The notes below the pieces were generated by a model. The model worked only from the letters and a program-made list of their open reading frames with translations. It had not been told where the DNA came from and ran no database searches. Below are positions 35,315 through 47,100 of a stretch of DNA of 64,000 nucleotides, in pieces; the first letter of the stretch is position 1; each line of letters opens with the position of its first letter. Source of the DNA: Aldrovandia affinis. Lineage: Eukaryota; Chordata; Actinopteri; Notacanthiformes; Halosauridae. The DNA lies in NCBI GenBank assembly GCA_029706075.1, contig JAINUG010000110.1, forward strand, positions 1,335,213-1,399,212, given 5' to 3'. Position numbers and translations under genes: made by a program.

Positions 35315-36085
35315 TAACTCCCATCAACATCAACGGAGCTTCCGTGGAAACTGTCAGCAGCTTTGAATTCCTGGGCATCCACATCACTAACAACCTGACA
35401 TGGTCCTATAACACCGGTACAACAATCAAAAAAGCACACCAACGACTATACTTTCTCTGCCGGCTGAAGAAATTTGGGATGAGCACTTCTCACCAACTTC
35501 TTGACATGCGCAATACAAAGCATTCTAACCAACTGCATCACAGCCTGGTATGGCAACAATACCACTCATAACCAGAAAGCCCTTCAAAGGGTGGTGAAGA
35601 CCACCCAGGCCATCACTGGCAGCAAGCCCCAAGCCCCCCATCCAAGACATCCACACTAAACGCTGCCTCAACAAAGCATGCAGCATCATTACGGACCCCT
35701 GCCACCCTGGCCACTCCCTGTTTGCTCTCCTACCATCTGGCAGGAGGTATCGCAGCATCTCCACATGCACAAAAAGACTCAAGGACAGCTCCTTCCCCCA
35801 AGCCATATGGCTACTGAACACTTAACCCCTGACACCAACGACTCGCATGCACGCACTTTGACACGCACACTTGCCTTTATCTATTCAATATTTACTATTT
35901 ATTAACTCATCTGCCCATCTGTCCATCTGCAATGTTTGCATATGTTCTTATCTTGTTGAATTGTGTTTGTATTTTTGATTTGTATTTTACTGAGGAGTTT
36001 TAACGCGACTAAGCATTTCATCGTCGCAACGGATTCCCCTGTATTGTATACGTATGACAAATAAACTTGACTTGACTTGACTTGA
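35315..36085 (+). pseudogene. LINE (L2-type) reverse transcriptase C-terminal relic with 3' tail
   Basis: Reads as VSSFEFLGIHITNNLTW (near 35352-35402), KKAHQRLYFLCRLKKFG (near 35430-35480), then after frame breaks a KALQRVV block, a LPSGRRYRSI block (near 35730) and SSFPQAIWLLN (near 35790-35820). This is the usual C-terminal part of a teleost L2-type LINE. The 3' end reads TATGACAAATAAACTTGACT with further TTGACT units, the terminal repeat. The 5' part is missing and the frame is broken. Confidence 0.85.
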
Positions 36086-36116
36086 TTTATTTATGAAGAT
36101 TTGATTTGACTTATGA

Positions 36117-36268
36117 TTCTTATAATGACATACAAGGCTAAAGGAGTTGTGTGATGGGGTAGAAATTCAACGATTATACGGCATACAGTTAATGAACTGT
36201 ATAAACTGTAATCGTATAATTTTTACCCCCATCACACAGTTTATTTAGCCTTGTAGGCATTATAAGAA
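36117..36268. mobile_element. Foldback (palindromic) MITE-like element
   Basis: The left arm TTCTTATAATGACATACAAG continuing to TGTGTGATGGGGTA is mirrored by the right arm ending TTGTAGGCATTATAAGAA. Arms of about 60 bases are roughly 80% complementary. The centre holds the inner palindrome TACAGTTAATGAACTGTA. The element begins about 30 bp after the LINE tail at 36085. The superfamily is unknown, and no clear target duplication is seen. Confidence 0.75.
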
Positions 36269-37104
36269 GGGGCATGAATGCTTGTACGTTTGTTTGGCTC
36301 ATTGGAAATACTGCTCAGTCACTAGGCTCTAGGATTGGGTGAGTCCCTTGTACTGTATTTATTGTGAAATTAAAAATAATACCCGCTGTAGAGCTGCTAT
36401 CCTTCCAAGCCGGATGATGACTTGTCCGTATATTTGTGTCTGTAATTACACAGGACTCCACAGTTGAATACATTTAGCTAAGCCTGTTCATCCTGTGATT
36501 ATTCATGGAAATGATCTAGCGATTTATGAGGCTTTCCTTCAGTTCACGAAAGGGCAAAGAGTCACATTAAGATTTCAATTAAAACATGCATGTGTGGGCC
36601 CCTGTGTGGGCGGAACCCTTCACGGGCCTACTCAGGGAAATGAAGAGGCCACAGGAGTGTGAACAGGATTCTGGCGAGCTTGCTGCTCCACTATTGGATG
36701 CCAGTTGCCAGCTTAACTGCTCATTCTCTCTAAGCGGCCTCAACGAGGCAAACGAAAAATTGCTTAATTTGATCTGACATTCATTTGAAAGAAACATGAA
36801 AAATAAACTGTTAATTTGTTTATGCAGTTCAAGAGGTTCAGTCCAGTCAAACGTAATTAGAGTCCTGTCTAATTACTCTTTATCCTAGAGTAAAATTGGA
36901 CAGCCAATGCACAGAATACTGTGCTGTAGTGTGTACATTTCCCCCACTTTTTTATGTAAACAAAATATGGCGCCATTGTTTGCATGTCATGCTTCATTAA
37001 TAACAACATGAAACATATTTTCTTTAACAAAAAATAAACAAATCACCCAACTGAAGACAGTAGTATAAAACACATGGTACTGGTTTTCTGAATCACTGTG
37101 TACG
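36269..37104. other. Intergenic, nothing recognised
   Basis: Repeat-poor DNA, locally GC-balanced around 36580-36780. No exon recognised. Confidence 0.5.
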
Positions 37105-37109
37105 TATTG

Positions 37110-37616
37110 TGGTGTGGGGAACAGGGACCCCGCCCCCTCCTGCTTATACAGGGAAGAAACCTGCGCTGTCACCCTTCCCAACCTGAAGCACCTGCAGCAC
37201 CAAGGACAGCGCCCGCATCCTCGCCTTCTGCTCAACCATGGACAGTGCCACAGAGGCTCATCATTGAATAATGAGAAGGACTTAATTCCCCAAGTGTGGC
37301 CAGCTGCAACGGGTCGGGATAACGAGCTTGGGCCCTATAAAAGCAGCAACCACCTTCTCACAAGCTCAGAGCCTAACAATTGCTTCAATTTCAGAGCCGG
37401 GCTAGAGATGTCTTCCTAACCCCCTCCTGTGCACTTCAGTGTCCCCACCATCCATGGACCCTTTGTTCACCATCACTTTCAAGACTTTTATTTGAACATT
37501 TCTCCCTTTGAGTTTTCTCCTTTTTGTTCAAATGAGCCAGATTTTCCCTCTGATTATGGACGCTTTCTCATTTGTGCCGAGCGTACACAGCTGCTGTACA
37601 TGGTCACGCCACACCA
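37110..37616 (+). mobile_element. Solo LTR with perfect 5-bp target duplication
   Basis: The element starts TGGTGTGG and ends CCACACCA, an 8-bp perfect terminal inverted repeat with the TG...CA rule of LTRs. TATTG flanks it on both sides (37105-37109 and 37617-37621). A TATA-like CCTATAAAAGCAGC lies at about 37334-37347, giving the orientation. No internal region or second LTR follows, so it is a recombination-derived solo LTR of 507 bp, probably of a Gypsy-type or related LTR retrotransposon. The apparent open frame at 37114-37419 is LTR sequence. Confidence 0.85.
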
Positions 37617-37621
37617 TATTG

Positions 37622-39481
37622 TTTAGAGACATTTAGGAATGATGGCTTGTATTTGTTATACAAAAGAATAGAAGGAGCTCCCACTGAGGCTGCGCGCATG
37701 AGCACTCCTCCTACTCCGCGTTACCGAACCCCCACCGACTCCCAGCGAGCGCTGATTCATTGGCCTCTGTCTTTGCATTCTTGGTGTGGTGCAGAAAGCT
37801 AATTTAATCAGAGGAATGATGGTCTTTCATACAATAAGCCATTCTCACGCTTACAAAAACAAGCCATCAACTTCAATATTTATTGATCTCGCCTTCGTTC
37901 CCCGACCCATCTAATCCATCAGTGTTATGGTCCTCAATTAGTTGATATTGAAAGGCAAAGGTGACACATAAAAGGTCTGCCTTTTTGTCATTTTTTTCCT
38001 CCCCGTTAGGTGAAAGTGCATCATTATTTTTCCAGCGGCAAATCCAATCTGTCAGTCAACTGGCTGTGGTTCGCCAAGACTGCTGACTGCAGAATACCTC
38101 CACTCTGTAGTGGCTTTTGGTTTCCATCCAGCCAAATCCCAAATTTCTCTCTCCAGCATCCAGTTCAGAATTCTTGGTCATATTCCCAGTCCGGGCAGTC
38201 CCACCGATCCCACACAATCATCAGCCAGAGGAGTAAAGGAACAAGCTGCGTAAGAACACATCTTCTTCTGTCCCCAGTAATCAATGTTTTACATTTGTGG
38301 ACAACAACATACTACTGAGGGTACTCATATCAATTCATTTCAGTGTTTCTGTTTAACACACTGTTTCACAGCATGACTTTATACTGCACATTGGACAACT
38401 GCATATTTACACATTCATATTCTATATATGTATATATATACACGTGTGTGTATATACGTACACTGTATATTAGTAGTATTTAGAATTTAGTAGGAGAATG
38501 GCAGTCCATTTCCCATGTGTCTCATTTAATCTCTGACAAGATTGTAGGTCAGGCCAGGTGAACGTGAAAATCAGGTTCCTAAATTATGGATGCAGACCTA
38601 ATTATCACCAGTGGATGACAGGGCAGAATAAGAAGTTTAGCATGTCCAAGATATATCATTCTCTTTCCAGATAAAAAATGGATGCCATAAGGTAGTGAAA
38701 TGCCAGATTGTGTTTAATGTGCGAACTTCTCCTTCCTTCCTCTACTTTTTAGTTACAGATTCACATTCATTTCATGCTTTTCAATTAGCGCTGAAACCCA
38801 ATAAAATGTCAATGGAAGGTCAGTTCAATAGTTATACTTTTAATCTCTCAATTTAAGCAAATACAATTCATCAATGAACTTATTTAAGAACTGTATAAAT
38901 CTCCCCACATTCAAAACATGGCTTTATAAAGTTTTTTTAAATGTTGTATTTTGGCATGTTGCATAAATGGATCATATGATTGTATCACTCATATGTTTTG
39001 GATGTGAAGCCACATACTGTATTGGTTTTCCAAGGCATGCCAGATTATTTTCCCAAGTGAAAATGCAGCAACTCACAAATGATACCTGCAACAACAAGGC
39101 ACATATTTTAACCTTAATCTAAGACACACTGCTGATTGTAAGCAACTAGAGTGAGGCCATTGTGCCACAGTCCATTTCCTGGGGCAGGGTGCACGTGACT
39201 GATTCCCTCTAGCTTAAATTTGATCCAAAACGATTTACAGTAGTGAATGCATACATGTTTCAGTATATATGGTCCCAGTGAAAATCGAATCCACAACCAA
39301 AGCATTTCCAGTGCCAAGCTCTACCTACCCAAGCCACACAAATCAAATTGTATGTTTAACGATGGACATTTGGCGTGACGTCAGGCATCAGGGAACTCCC
39401 TTAATGAGGAAAGAGACTTGACTTAAATGGGAATAAAAATTATTTTAACAAAATTAGGAAATTATAGTTTATCACCTCAGA
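37622..39481. other. Intergenic, nothing recognised
   Basis: Holds a TA/TG dinucleotide patch at about 38423-38470. No gene or recognised element otherwise. Confidence 0.5.
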
Positions 39482-40730
39482 GGCTTCCAAGCCCTGTGCA
39501 ACAAAAAAAACATAACAAAGACTGTAATCAAAAAGGCACCACACTTAAAATGTGTTTGACAAGTTTGGAGTGTGTATGAGCAAAGCTCGGGGAGAAAGTA
39601 CTTTAGCGGGTATTTTCCGCACAACATGGCCACCACGGTATGTGACATGACAAGTTTGATGTCACATATCACTAGGTAGAAATATTTTGAACCTGTTCGA
39701 CAAATTTGAATATTATGAGAGCATCGAATGAGGATAAATGGCTCAAAACTGAAATAATGTGCAATCACTATACGCAATGACAAAATACGCACGATGGCCG
39801 TCGAGTCATGTGACCTGCCATGTTTTGTGTTTTGTGTGGAAAGGGAGTAATATTTTGACCCTTTTTTGCACATGTAGTTGCCCCTGCAAGATGCTAACAT
39901 CTTAACTTAACTTGGGTGACAAATGCATAAGCAGTATAAAGCTTGTGCAACTGGAACTTTCAGATAGAGAGGATCACAAAATAATAAAGGGAAAATACTC
40001 ATTTTAGTGGATAGTGAACATTAGGGGGCGTAGCCAGCAAGGTGTATGTGATAATGAGTATTCTTTCGCAATTCCAGTTCCCCACAACTAAGGATTATGT
40101 GTGATGTAATTACAAAACTATAAGATGTTTGCTCCATGATTTGGACCATTCTGTAAGCAAAATGGCATGGAGACCGTTCAATATACGACCTAATACTTCA
40201 CAATTTGAATGGGTCCATATGGCCCGCATACGCATAAAAGAAATCAATGAACTTATGCTGAGAGAGACATGTGCATCAATGTGAGATATGCGAAACACCT
40301 CCATTTCGGGTGGTGCCTGAACATTAGGGGGCATGGGTACGTGCAATTACTTATTTCTTCGCAATTTAGATACAACACTTGTAAGGTCTGATTTTTTTGA
40401 GTGTAGTGGGCCTGGCTTTTAGGTGAACACTTACCAAATATTCCATGCGTGAGTTCAGACCAAGCGTGACTTGCTTGCCAAGTTTCATTCCAATCGAGCG
40501 AAGTGGCGATTTAGAAGTCCATGCCAGAAAAAAACTGAAAAATGTAGGATAGCAAGAACAATAGTATAAATACTGGCAAGAAACATAGGCTTCTGTCCTT
40601 CAGGCTTGGAAGTCTTAAAAAATTAAGTAAATAAATAAATAAATAAGTAATGGCAAGAACAATAACTGAAAGAATTAAAAAATGTGAGAAAGAAAGAACA
40701 ATAGTTCCAAGTCCTTAGGGCTTGGAAGCC
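39482..40730. mobile_element. Unclassified element bounded by 14-bp inverted repeats
   Basis: GGCTTCCAAGCCCT at 39482-39495 is the exact reverse complement of AGGGCTTGGAAGCC at 40717-40730. The right end is itself a hairpin (TTCCAAGTCCT/AGGGCTTGGAA at 40705-40727). Internal direct repeats occur: TGAACATTAGGGGGC at 40016-40030 and 40318-40332, and an imperfect repeat of roughly 200 bp between 39560 and 39870. No coding capacity is convincing; a 142-codon minus-strand frame overlaps the internal repeats. It could be a non-autonomous DNA transposon or Helitron-like element. Confidence 0.45.
40622..40648. repeat. (AAAT)n microsatellite
   Basis: About six units of TAAA/AAAT inside the unclassified element. 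Confidence 0.9.
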
Positions 40731-42291
40731 GAAATACTGGCAAGAACAATAGGATTCTGTGTCAGGTTAGCTAACACTGGATATTGGGTTTACCAGCTAT
40801 CCTTGTAACATAATTAAATGCAAAGTAATTAACAGAATGCAATACATTTTGTCCATATATTTTGGGTGCATATGGGAGTACTTGAATGTACCACACAATA
40901 TTAACTTTTGGAAAAGCAGAATTATAGTATAGATCTAAATCTTGGTCAGCTACAGGGATAGAGAGCTAAAGTATCTATGAAATAGATTTAATTTTGCTTA
41001 AATTTATAAACTGTATAAATAGTAAAACTGCACCAGCACTCCCTATTCAGAGACAACAAAATGACACATGGTTTTTCAGTTTAGTAGGCTACTGCCATAA
41101 CGTTAACTTTGCAACAAAGGAAGATTAGAAATGATTGAATCAATCAAAATGTCTTGCAGCCTGGCTTATATACAATAAAGCTTTCAATTTAATACATTTT
41201 CCCATGATTGGATGATAAAATTCAATATGATCATTTGTATGATTCTGTTTTGACTGTTGTTTAGTAAAATGTGTTTGTTGAGTACCTGGCCCATGTATTG
41301 GGCTCACTGGCGGCTGCTCCCACCAGCAGTGCACAGAGATATAGACTTCCTGTTGGGAGAGGTAGGGTCACAAAGGCTTGCTGTGGTTTGACATTAGGAA
41401 TAGCGATAAAGTTTATTGTGTTGTCATATTCCAGACGATGAAACCTGCCGGGAGGCACACATTTTAGATGTGCTTGAACCCCACACCAAGAGAAAAATTG
41501 GGAAATGAGTGCAATTGAGTGTGTAATATACAGTACTTCTAAAGTACTACTAATGCTTCATATTTGATATAAAAAAACAAAAAATCTTTTTGTAAATGTC
41601 AGCCACCCTAAGCTTACATTTAGAGTGTCTACAATGGGGGTAACAGACCACACTTTGGTTGCTGTTTCTATTCTCCAATCTCTCATTTATGTCACTGCTT
41701 TGTCTTAATGCTTTCATTCTTTCAACTACTCATTCAAATTTCATATTTTTGTTCAGTTTTTTATCATTCTTTTTGCTCCAATCTATGGCAATACCCTATT
41801 CATTCTAATAATATATATATTTTTTAATTGTTCTGGCTTTGTGATTAGCATTACACGTGCTCTCTGGCTCTCGATCATGCTGTGAAGGGCTCAACAATAC
41901 AATGACACAAATCAAATCACATTTATTTATGAATACTATTTAATACAGTAATTATACTGCCTAAATTTGCTCAGCAGGACCTCAGCGGGTTAAAAAATAA
42001 TGGTTGTAACTTTTGACAAATTCCCTCTGGCTGTTTTACTCAAGACTCAAAATATCCTGCAATATTAACATTGTGAGGGGTTTGTTATGACCCCGAGGTG
42101 TTTAGGGGTACTGGGAAGATCGTAACATAAAAGAATATAAATAGGATCGGGTCATGAACGAAAATGGGTTAGGGTGACCAGATTCAAGCAGTCCAAATGG
42201 CGGGCAAGCAGAATGAATTTGCTGGTCATTGCTGGACTGGAAAGGAAGAATAGTAAAATAATGGAGCGATTGCGATTGATATTGTTGAGTG
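40731..42291. other. Intergenic, nothing certain
   Basis: AT-rich. At 41900-41945, CAAATCAAATCACATTTATT resembles the 3' terminus of a LINE in reverse, as at 60300. No gene recognised. Confidence 0.45.
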
Positions 42292-42650
42292 AAGAACATA
42301 TGAACATAAGTACTTAAGAATACATAATGGTCTACTCAACCTGGCAAGCTGTTCCAGGCATTGACAACTCTCTGTGTAAAAAAACCATCCTCATATCCGT
42401 GCAGAATTTGCTTTTAACTAATTTCCACCTGTGGCTTCTTGTTCTGCTAACCAAACTTATCTTAAAAAATCTTTGGTAGCTCACTTTGTTAATCCCTTTT
42501 AGGAATTTCAAAACCTCAATAAAATCCCCCCTAAGTCTCCGTTTGCTAAGCTGAAATAGTCTGAGTGCCTTAAGTCTATTCTCATAACTTTTACTTTTCA
42601 TACCAGGTACAAATTTAATTGCCCTTCGAAGGGGGGTATTCACATTTGAT
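42292..42650 (-). mobile_element. CR1-like LINE 3' end, copy 2
   Basis: The minus-strand frame gives KSYENRLKALRLFQLSKRRL, then GDFIEVLKFLKGINKVSYQR and RSHRWKLVKSKFCTDMR, the C-terminal ORF2 region of CR1-type LINEs. The 3' end at about 42292 carries TTCTTAAGTAC / TATGTTC short repeats. Compared with 28967-29345 it lacks the GGCCGAATGGCCC segment but extends further into the coding part. Confidence 0.8.
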
Positions 42651-42765
42651 ATCCTCCTTAGGAAGTTTGTACTTCATTTAAAATGTGGTAATAATTGAAA
42701 TAATAAAGCCAGAGAAAGTTTATTGACAGGGGGTGCGGATAAATCATATCTGTTCTTTAATTGAC

Positions 42766-42838
42766 ATGCAGGACAACGTCAGTCGTTTCCAGGCATGGGA
42801 CAACAAGTCAAAATGCACCATTACAAGGGTTAATGAAT
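42766..42838. repeat. Short interspersed repeat shared with 27300-27378
   Basis: GGACAACGTCAGTCGTTTCC, then GGGACAACAAGTCAAAATGC. The same ordered words occur at 27300-27378. Confidence 0.45.
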
Positions 42839-44420
42839 ATGAATATATGACATGAAATTATGATTTACATCAAGCCTGCTTCTTGTGAAACATTAAAACT
42901 GAATCAAATGTGATGGATGATTTTAATGTCACAATGAGCAAGCGAAAACAATATTAAGGCAGAACACTGTGCTGCTGTTCCTCTCCCACCCATACGGTCT
43001 TCCAATTGTCATTGCCAATGTGACCTAAATGACAGAGCATACATGTTCTAAAATTATTCATATTAAGAATGAAAAAAATCATCATTCATTGTCAGTTCTA
43101 AGTCAGCTATTAATGAGCTTTTATGATTGAACAAATATTTTATCCCTTTGTGAAAGAGAGATGATATTTAAAAATCAATAGCTGCTGGAATTTCCCCTGA
43201 CACTTTTGAATCTGGAATGGCATTGTAAGTATGATCAAAAATCAATAAGCCATTCTTATCTTTGGCAATTTGAATGGCTCCTTATTTTGTGTACATCCAG
43301 AGGGTAATGGCACCTATGGAATTGCCTGGAAGAACATGATCCTTTCAATATTACAACAATTAAAAAAAGAGGGAATACCAAGGAATCAAAACCAATGTTC
43401 TAAAAACAATGATGGCGTCCACAACTACAGATTCTGCTATGATGATGAAGATTCTATGCTTCTTCCCAGTGAAAAAGGTACACATTGACGAAAGGTACTG
43501 ATATGTACCAGGGTAGGGTAATTAATCCTTATTCACACTGGCAGCCATTTTGGAATTAAAATGAGGCTTGTACTTCAAGCAACATTCTATTTCCCGCAAG
43601 GGTACAATTATGCTTTTCTGACTAAGGGTACAATTCAGTACCCTACAGGGGTACTGCCACAGCGACAAACATTTGTACTTTAATAGATACAACATGGTAC
43701 CTTTTGGTGTACCTAAGTATATTGTCTTAATAACATCCAATTTCAATATATTTTCAGTATATATTTTCAGTTTTGCTGCAACAGCACTTTTCTGCCAATA
43801 CCTTTTAACGAGGAACAACTATGTACAAATCATTTGTGTGTTCCGACATCTGCAGGTACCAAAAGGCAGATGGCGGAAGAAGATTTTAAACTCTTCCCTG
43901 CCGTTACACAACTCTAATTAGCAGCAGCAGCTCGCAATTTCTTTCCCAAGGGAATAACATTACAATTACTATACTGCCTTACATTTGTGTTTTTGTTTTA
44001 CAATTATGAAATGATACTACAACTCTTATAAAGCACAATAAAAAAAATCATCTGTAGATAATCCCAATTGGATAGGTGGCTGTGAGTTGTCTGGCCATTC
44101 ATACTGACAGGATCAGGATATCTTTTCCCTAGGCTGAAAATGGCAGAGGATTTTTTTTCTTTCGCTTTTAATATCTATGATAAAAAATGTGAAATAAAAT
44201 TGTCTCCAAGAAGATGTAGCCTAATGTTTTAGAAAGGCCTAAAGTTTTAAAAAGTTAAGAGCCAATATAACCCACCCCTGACTTTATGACTCAGTGTTGA
44301 TATTTGAGCTTCAGAGTGAATGCTCTTTAAAAATATAAATAAAGTGTGTGCGTGTGAGTTGTGTGCGCGTGTGTGCAGTATATCAGCTTTTGTGGGTGAG
44401 ATTATTATGGGGAGACATTA
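42839..44420. other. Intergenic; GTAC-rich possible repeat
   Basis: Between 43480 and 43860 the words GGTAC and GTACC recur in both orientations (AAAGGTACACATT near 43474, GGTACCTTTTGGTGTACC near 43695). This hints at a decayed palindromic element. A TG-rich microsatellite lies at 44343-44385. No exon recognised. Confidence 0.4.
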
Positions 44421-46060
44421 GGGGGAGATGCAGCGGGGTTGACGGGGGCTGAATTCCCATTATCACTCTGTCAATTTACAGTCAGCGCCCCCATTTCCTT
44501 TTGGGCCTATAGATATTTTAGGGCAAATAATTGGCAAACACCCTGTCCCATCTCTCTCTCTCTCTCTCTGCATATAGAACAATCTCCTTCTGATGGCTCT
44601 CTCTCTCTGCTAGGTCCTCACGGCAGCAGAGAGGGCCCATCAATAACTTGTGCGGGAGAGGCCCACTCAGGTGGGGAAAACAGAGCTGATGACAGTGTCT
44701 TGGCTGTCAAGGCCCTCCTAGCAGGCAAACTTTTCTTCTCGCGACTATTCATCATTTACAAAGCGTAGGCATTCCATAGCCAGGGCCTCATGCCGTGCTC
44801 CAGCTCAGGCAGGTCCAGCAATCACCTTGTTGTCTGTTGTTTGGGCATCTTCAGGCTATTCATCATTTCGAGAGAAAAAAAAAGGTTGCCTGGTTTCTTG
44901 GAGAGGACTACACCCATCCTGTAACTTATTTGGCAGCTATGGATGATGGATATATTTGCATGGTGATATTTCCTCAGGTGGGGCACCTCAGGCCTTCCAT
45001 CATAAAGACCAGCCGGGGATGAACCCGGTTAGACGCACAGACTAACCGCGGGAGAATGATTCCCTCGCCTAGGGCTTATGTTTATCTGGCCAACTGCATA
45101 TTCATTATCACCGAGACCACTCAAGCGCAAGGCAATAGCAGCGACTGGAAAGACGTCTCAGAACATAGAGCAGCGCTTGATAAAACCGTTGCTACGATTT
45201 GTGAGGACGTGCTGCACCGCGGCTGCCAAAGGTGAATGCAGCAACGCAGCCCCAGAGAGAGACGGTAAATATTAGTCTTCTACAAATTAAAAACAATATC
45301 AGAGAACGCATGCAAAACAAATAAATACAGAAATATTAAATGGCTGATTGCATCTAGTACAATGAATTAGGCTATTCTTTACAGATAAGTACAACAGACC
45401 GGGAAATAATAATAGATAAGCAAGCGAACATGCTAGCGAATCTGATCGCGAGTCTCTGAGGGTGCCCTGCTCCTTGTTGCTTCGTTTGCACATCCCTGTA
45501 ATTACTTTTGCAGCCTTTCTGCTTTACTGCGGCTTTCCAAAAAAGAGCAAAGATTAAAACCTTTTATCAGATCCTTTCATGGCACCGAGGCTTTAATTAT
45601 GAACAGCAGATTTAACGTTTGCATTAATTCGGCAGTCCATACTTGAGAGGACGTAATGGGCCAGAACTAATGAAGTAAAAACCAATAACATCAAAGGCAG
45701 ATGATTTATTAAAAGATAAAAAAGCAACACTGCAAATGGGGTATGCAGGGACTCTGCAGCGCCATACGCTAAACATGTAAGCTCAGCACTTATGATATTC
45801 TCACCAAGCAGGAGGCCCTCGCAGTAAAACACAATCTTCTGCCGTCTTGCGGGTGACGCCAGCTCGCTCTCTGCAGCTGTCTGAGACACAGCTCCAGCCA
45901 CACGATCAGAGCATGAGCCGCTTCTCTGCTTTTCATGAGAATTACACAACGGGCAGCAAAACAAATGGTCCCTGCTCTTAAAAGACAACATCGTTACAGC
46001 GACCCAATTAAGCCCATGTACCATATAAGCCCACCTGCTCATTTATTTTGAAATAGCAAA
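44421..46060. other. Repeat-poor block, candidate conserved non-coding DNA
   Basis: About 1.6 kb without recognised mobile elements apart from short CT runs near 44552. It is more balanced in base composition than its surroundings and has several homeodomain-like TAAT/ATTA words. A 149-codon minus-strand frame at 45593-46042 has no recognised motif. Conservation is only a guess from texture. Confidence 0.3.
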
Positions 46061-46904
46061 AAGACAGGAAGTATTAGAAAGATAATATGTTATTGTGATG
46101 TTACTTTTTATTTGGAGTCAATCAAATGTTTCCTTTTTGAGTTATGCATGATCTTGTGCTGCCACTGCATAGCAGCCATTTTTGAAGTCACCTCAAAACT
46201 TCCTTGCTGCTGGAGCCCTCCCAAGAATAATTTTCTGTAAAACTAAGATTAACACAAATTAAGAGATTAATGAATTAAATTATACCTTATATGATTTATT
46301 TGCTTGGTATTTTAAATAACTATTTTGTAGTTGAAAAAGATTTCCTGAGTGTTAGCATATGACAATGACAGAATAGTGGTCTCACAGATAGATGCAGTAG
46401 TACAACAAACATGGACAAAAGATGTTGATGACCATATGAAATCAAAACATTTTACAAGATGTTTCAGACAAATGATATTTAAACGTTCTATCTATTGTTA
46501 TTATTTACAAAATGAACTATTTATTTCATTAGGAACGGTGTATTTGAAAAGCCTGTTAGTGCATGGCTTGAACATGGAATATTTATTTACATTTTACTAC
46601 CAACAATAAAAAACATGATTAAAGTTGTATTTTAATCATAAAAGTATGTATTTTCATTAATTATAAAGATATTACACTTTGACATTAACTCTATAATAAG
46701 TTATTGAGGTTAATTGAGGTTCATTTTCTAATGAAGCCTAATAAGGCCACTAATGCCAAAACCCATTGTACCTCATATGAAAAAGCCTTGAATTAATGAC
46801 TTTTACTCATAAATGTTATTTTTCATTCAGGAAATTAACTATGTACCTTATTTTCACACAATGGGTTGGCATAGGAAAAATTATAGGGACACCCTAAACA
46901 TGAC
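46061..46904. other. Intergenic, nothing recognised
   Basis: Very AT-rich DNA, no gene recognised. Confidence 0.5.
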
Positions 46905-47100
46905 AGAAGTCTGCCATGAGTTTCATGATGGAAAGTGTCACAGTCTGGCTGTATTGGCAAAGGAATACAGAGTTGATAGGAGGCCCTGAGACAGAGAGTG
47001 AAGGACAAAGTCAAGAGTGATTCACAGCCAGGGAAAAGACAGTACCTTGATGCAGCAACAGAGAGAGAGATTGTAGACTTTCTTCAGGTAAGATGTAATA
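46905..47100 (+). pseudogene. Pogo/psq-type helix-turn-helix relic
   Basis: Two adjacent frames read FHDGKCHSLAVLAKEYRVDR and, after a one-base shift near 46984-46990, LRQRVKDKVKS then PGKRQYLDAATEREIVDFLQ. This is the layout of the psq/CENP-B-type DNA-binding helix-turn-helix of pogo/Tigger transposases and their relatives: S-xx-AA-x-YGV, RxxVxGK, PG-xx-LT-xx-E-x-x-LV. No DDE catalytic domain follows in the next kilobase. It is either a truncated transposon or a relic of a host gene derived from one. Confidence 0.5.

Noticed and set aside
45593-46042. 149-codon minus-strand frame
   Set aside because: No recognised domain and low-complexity hydrophobic C-terminal part; length is within chance for this composition.
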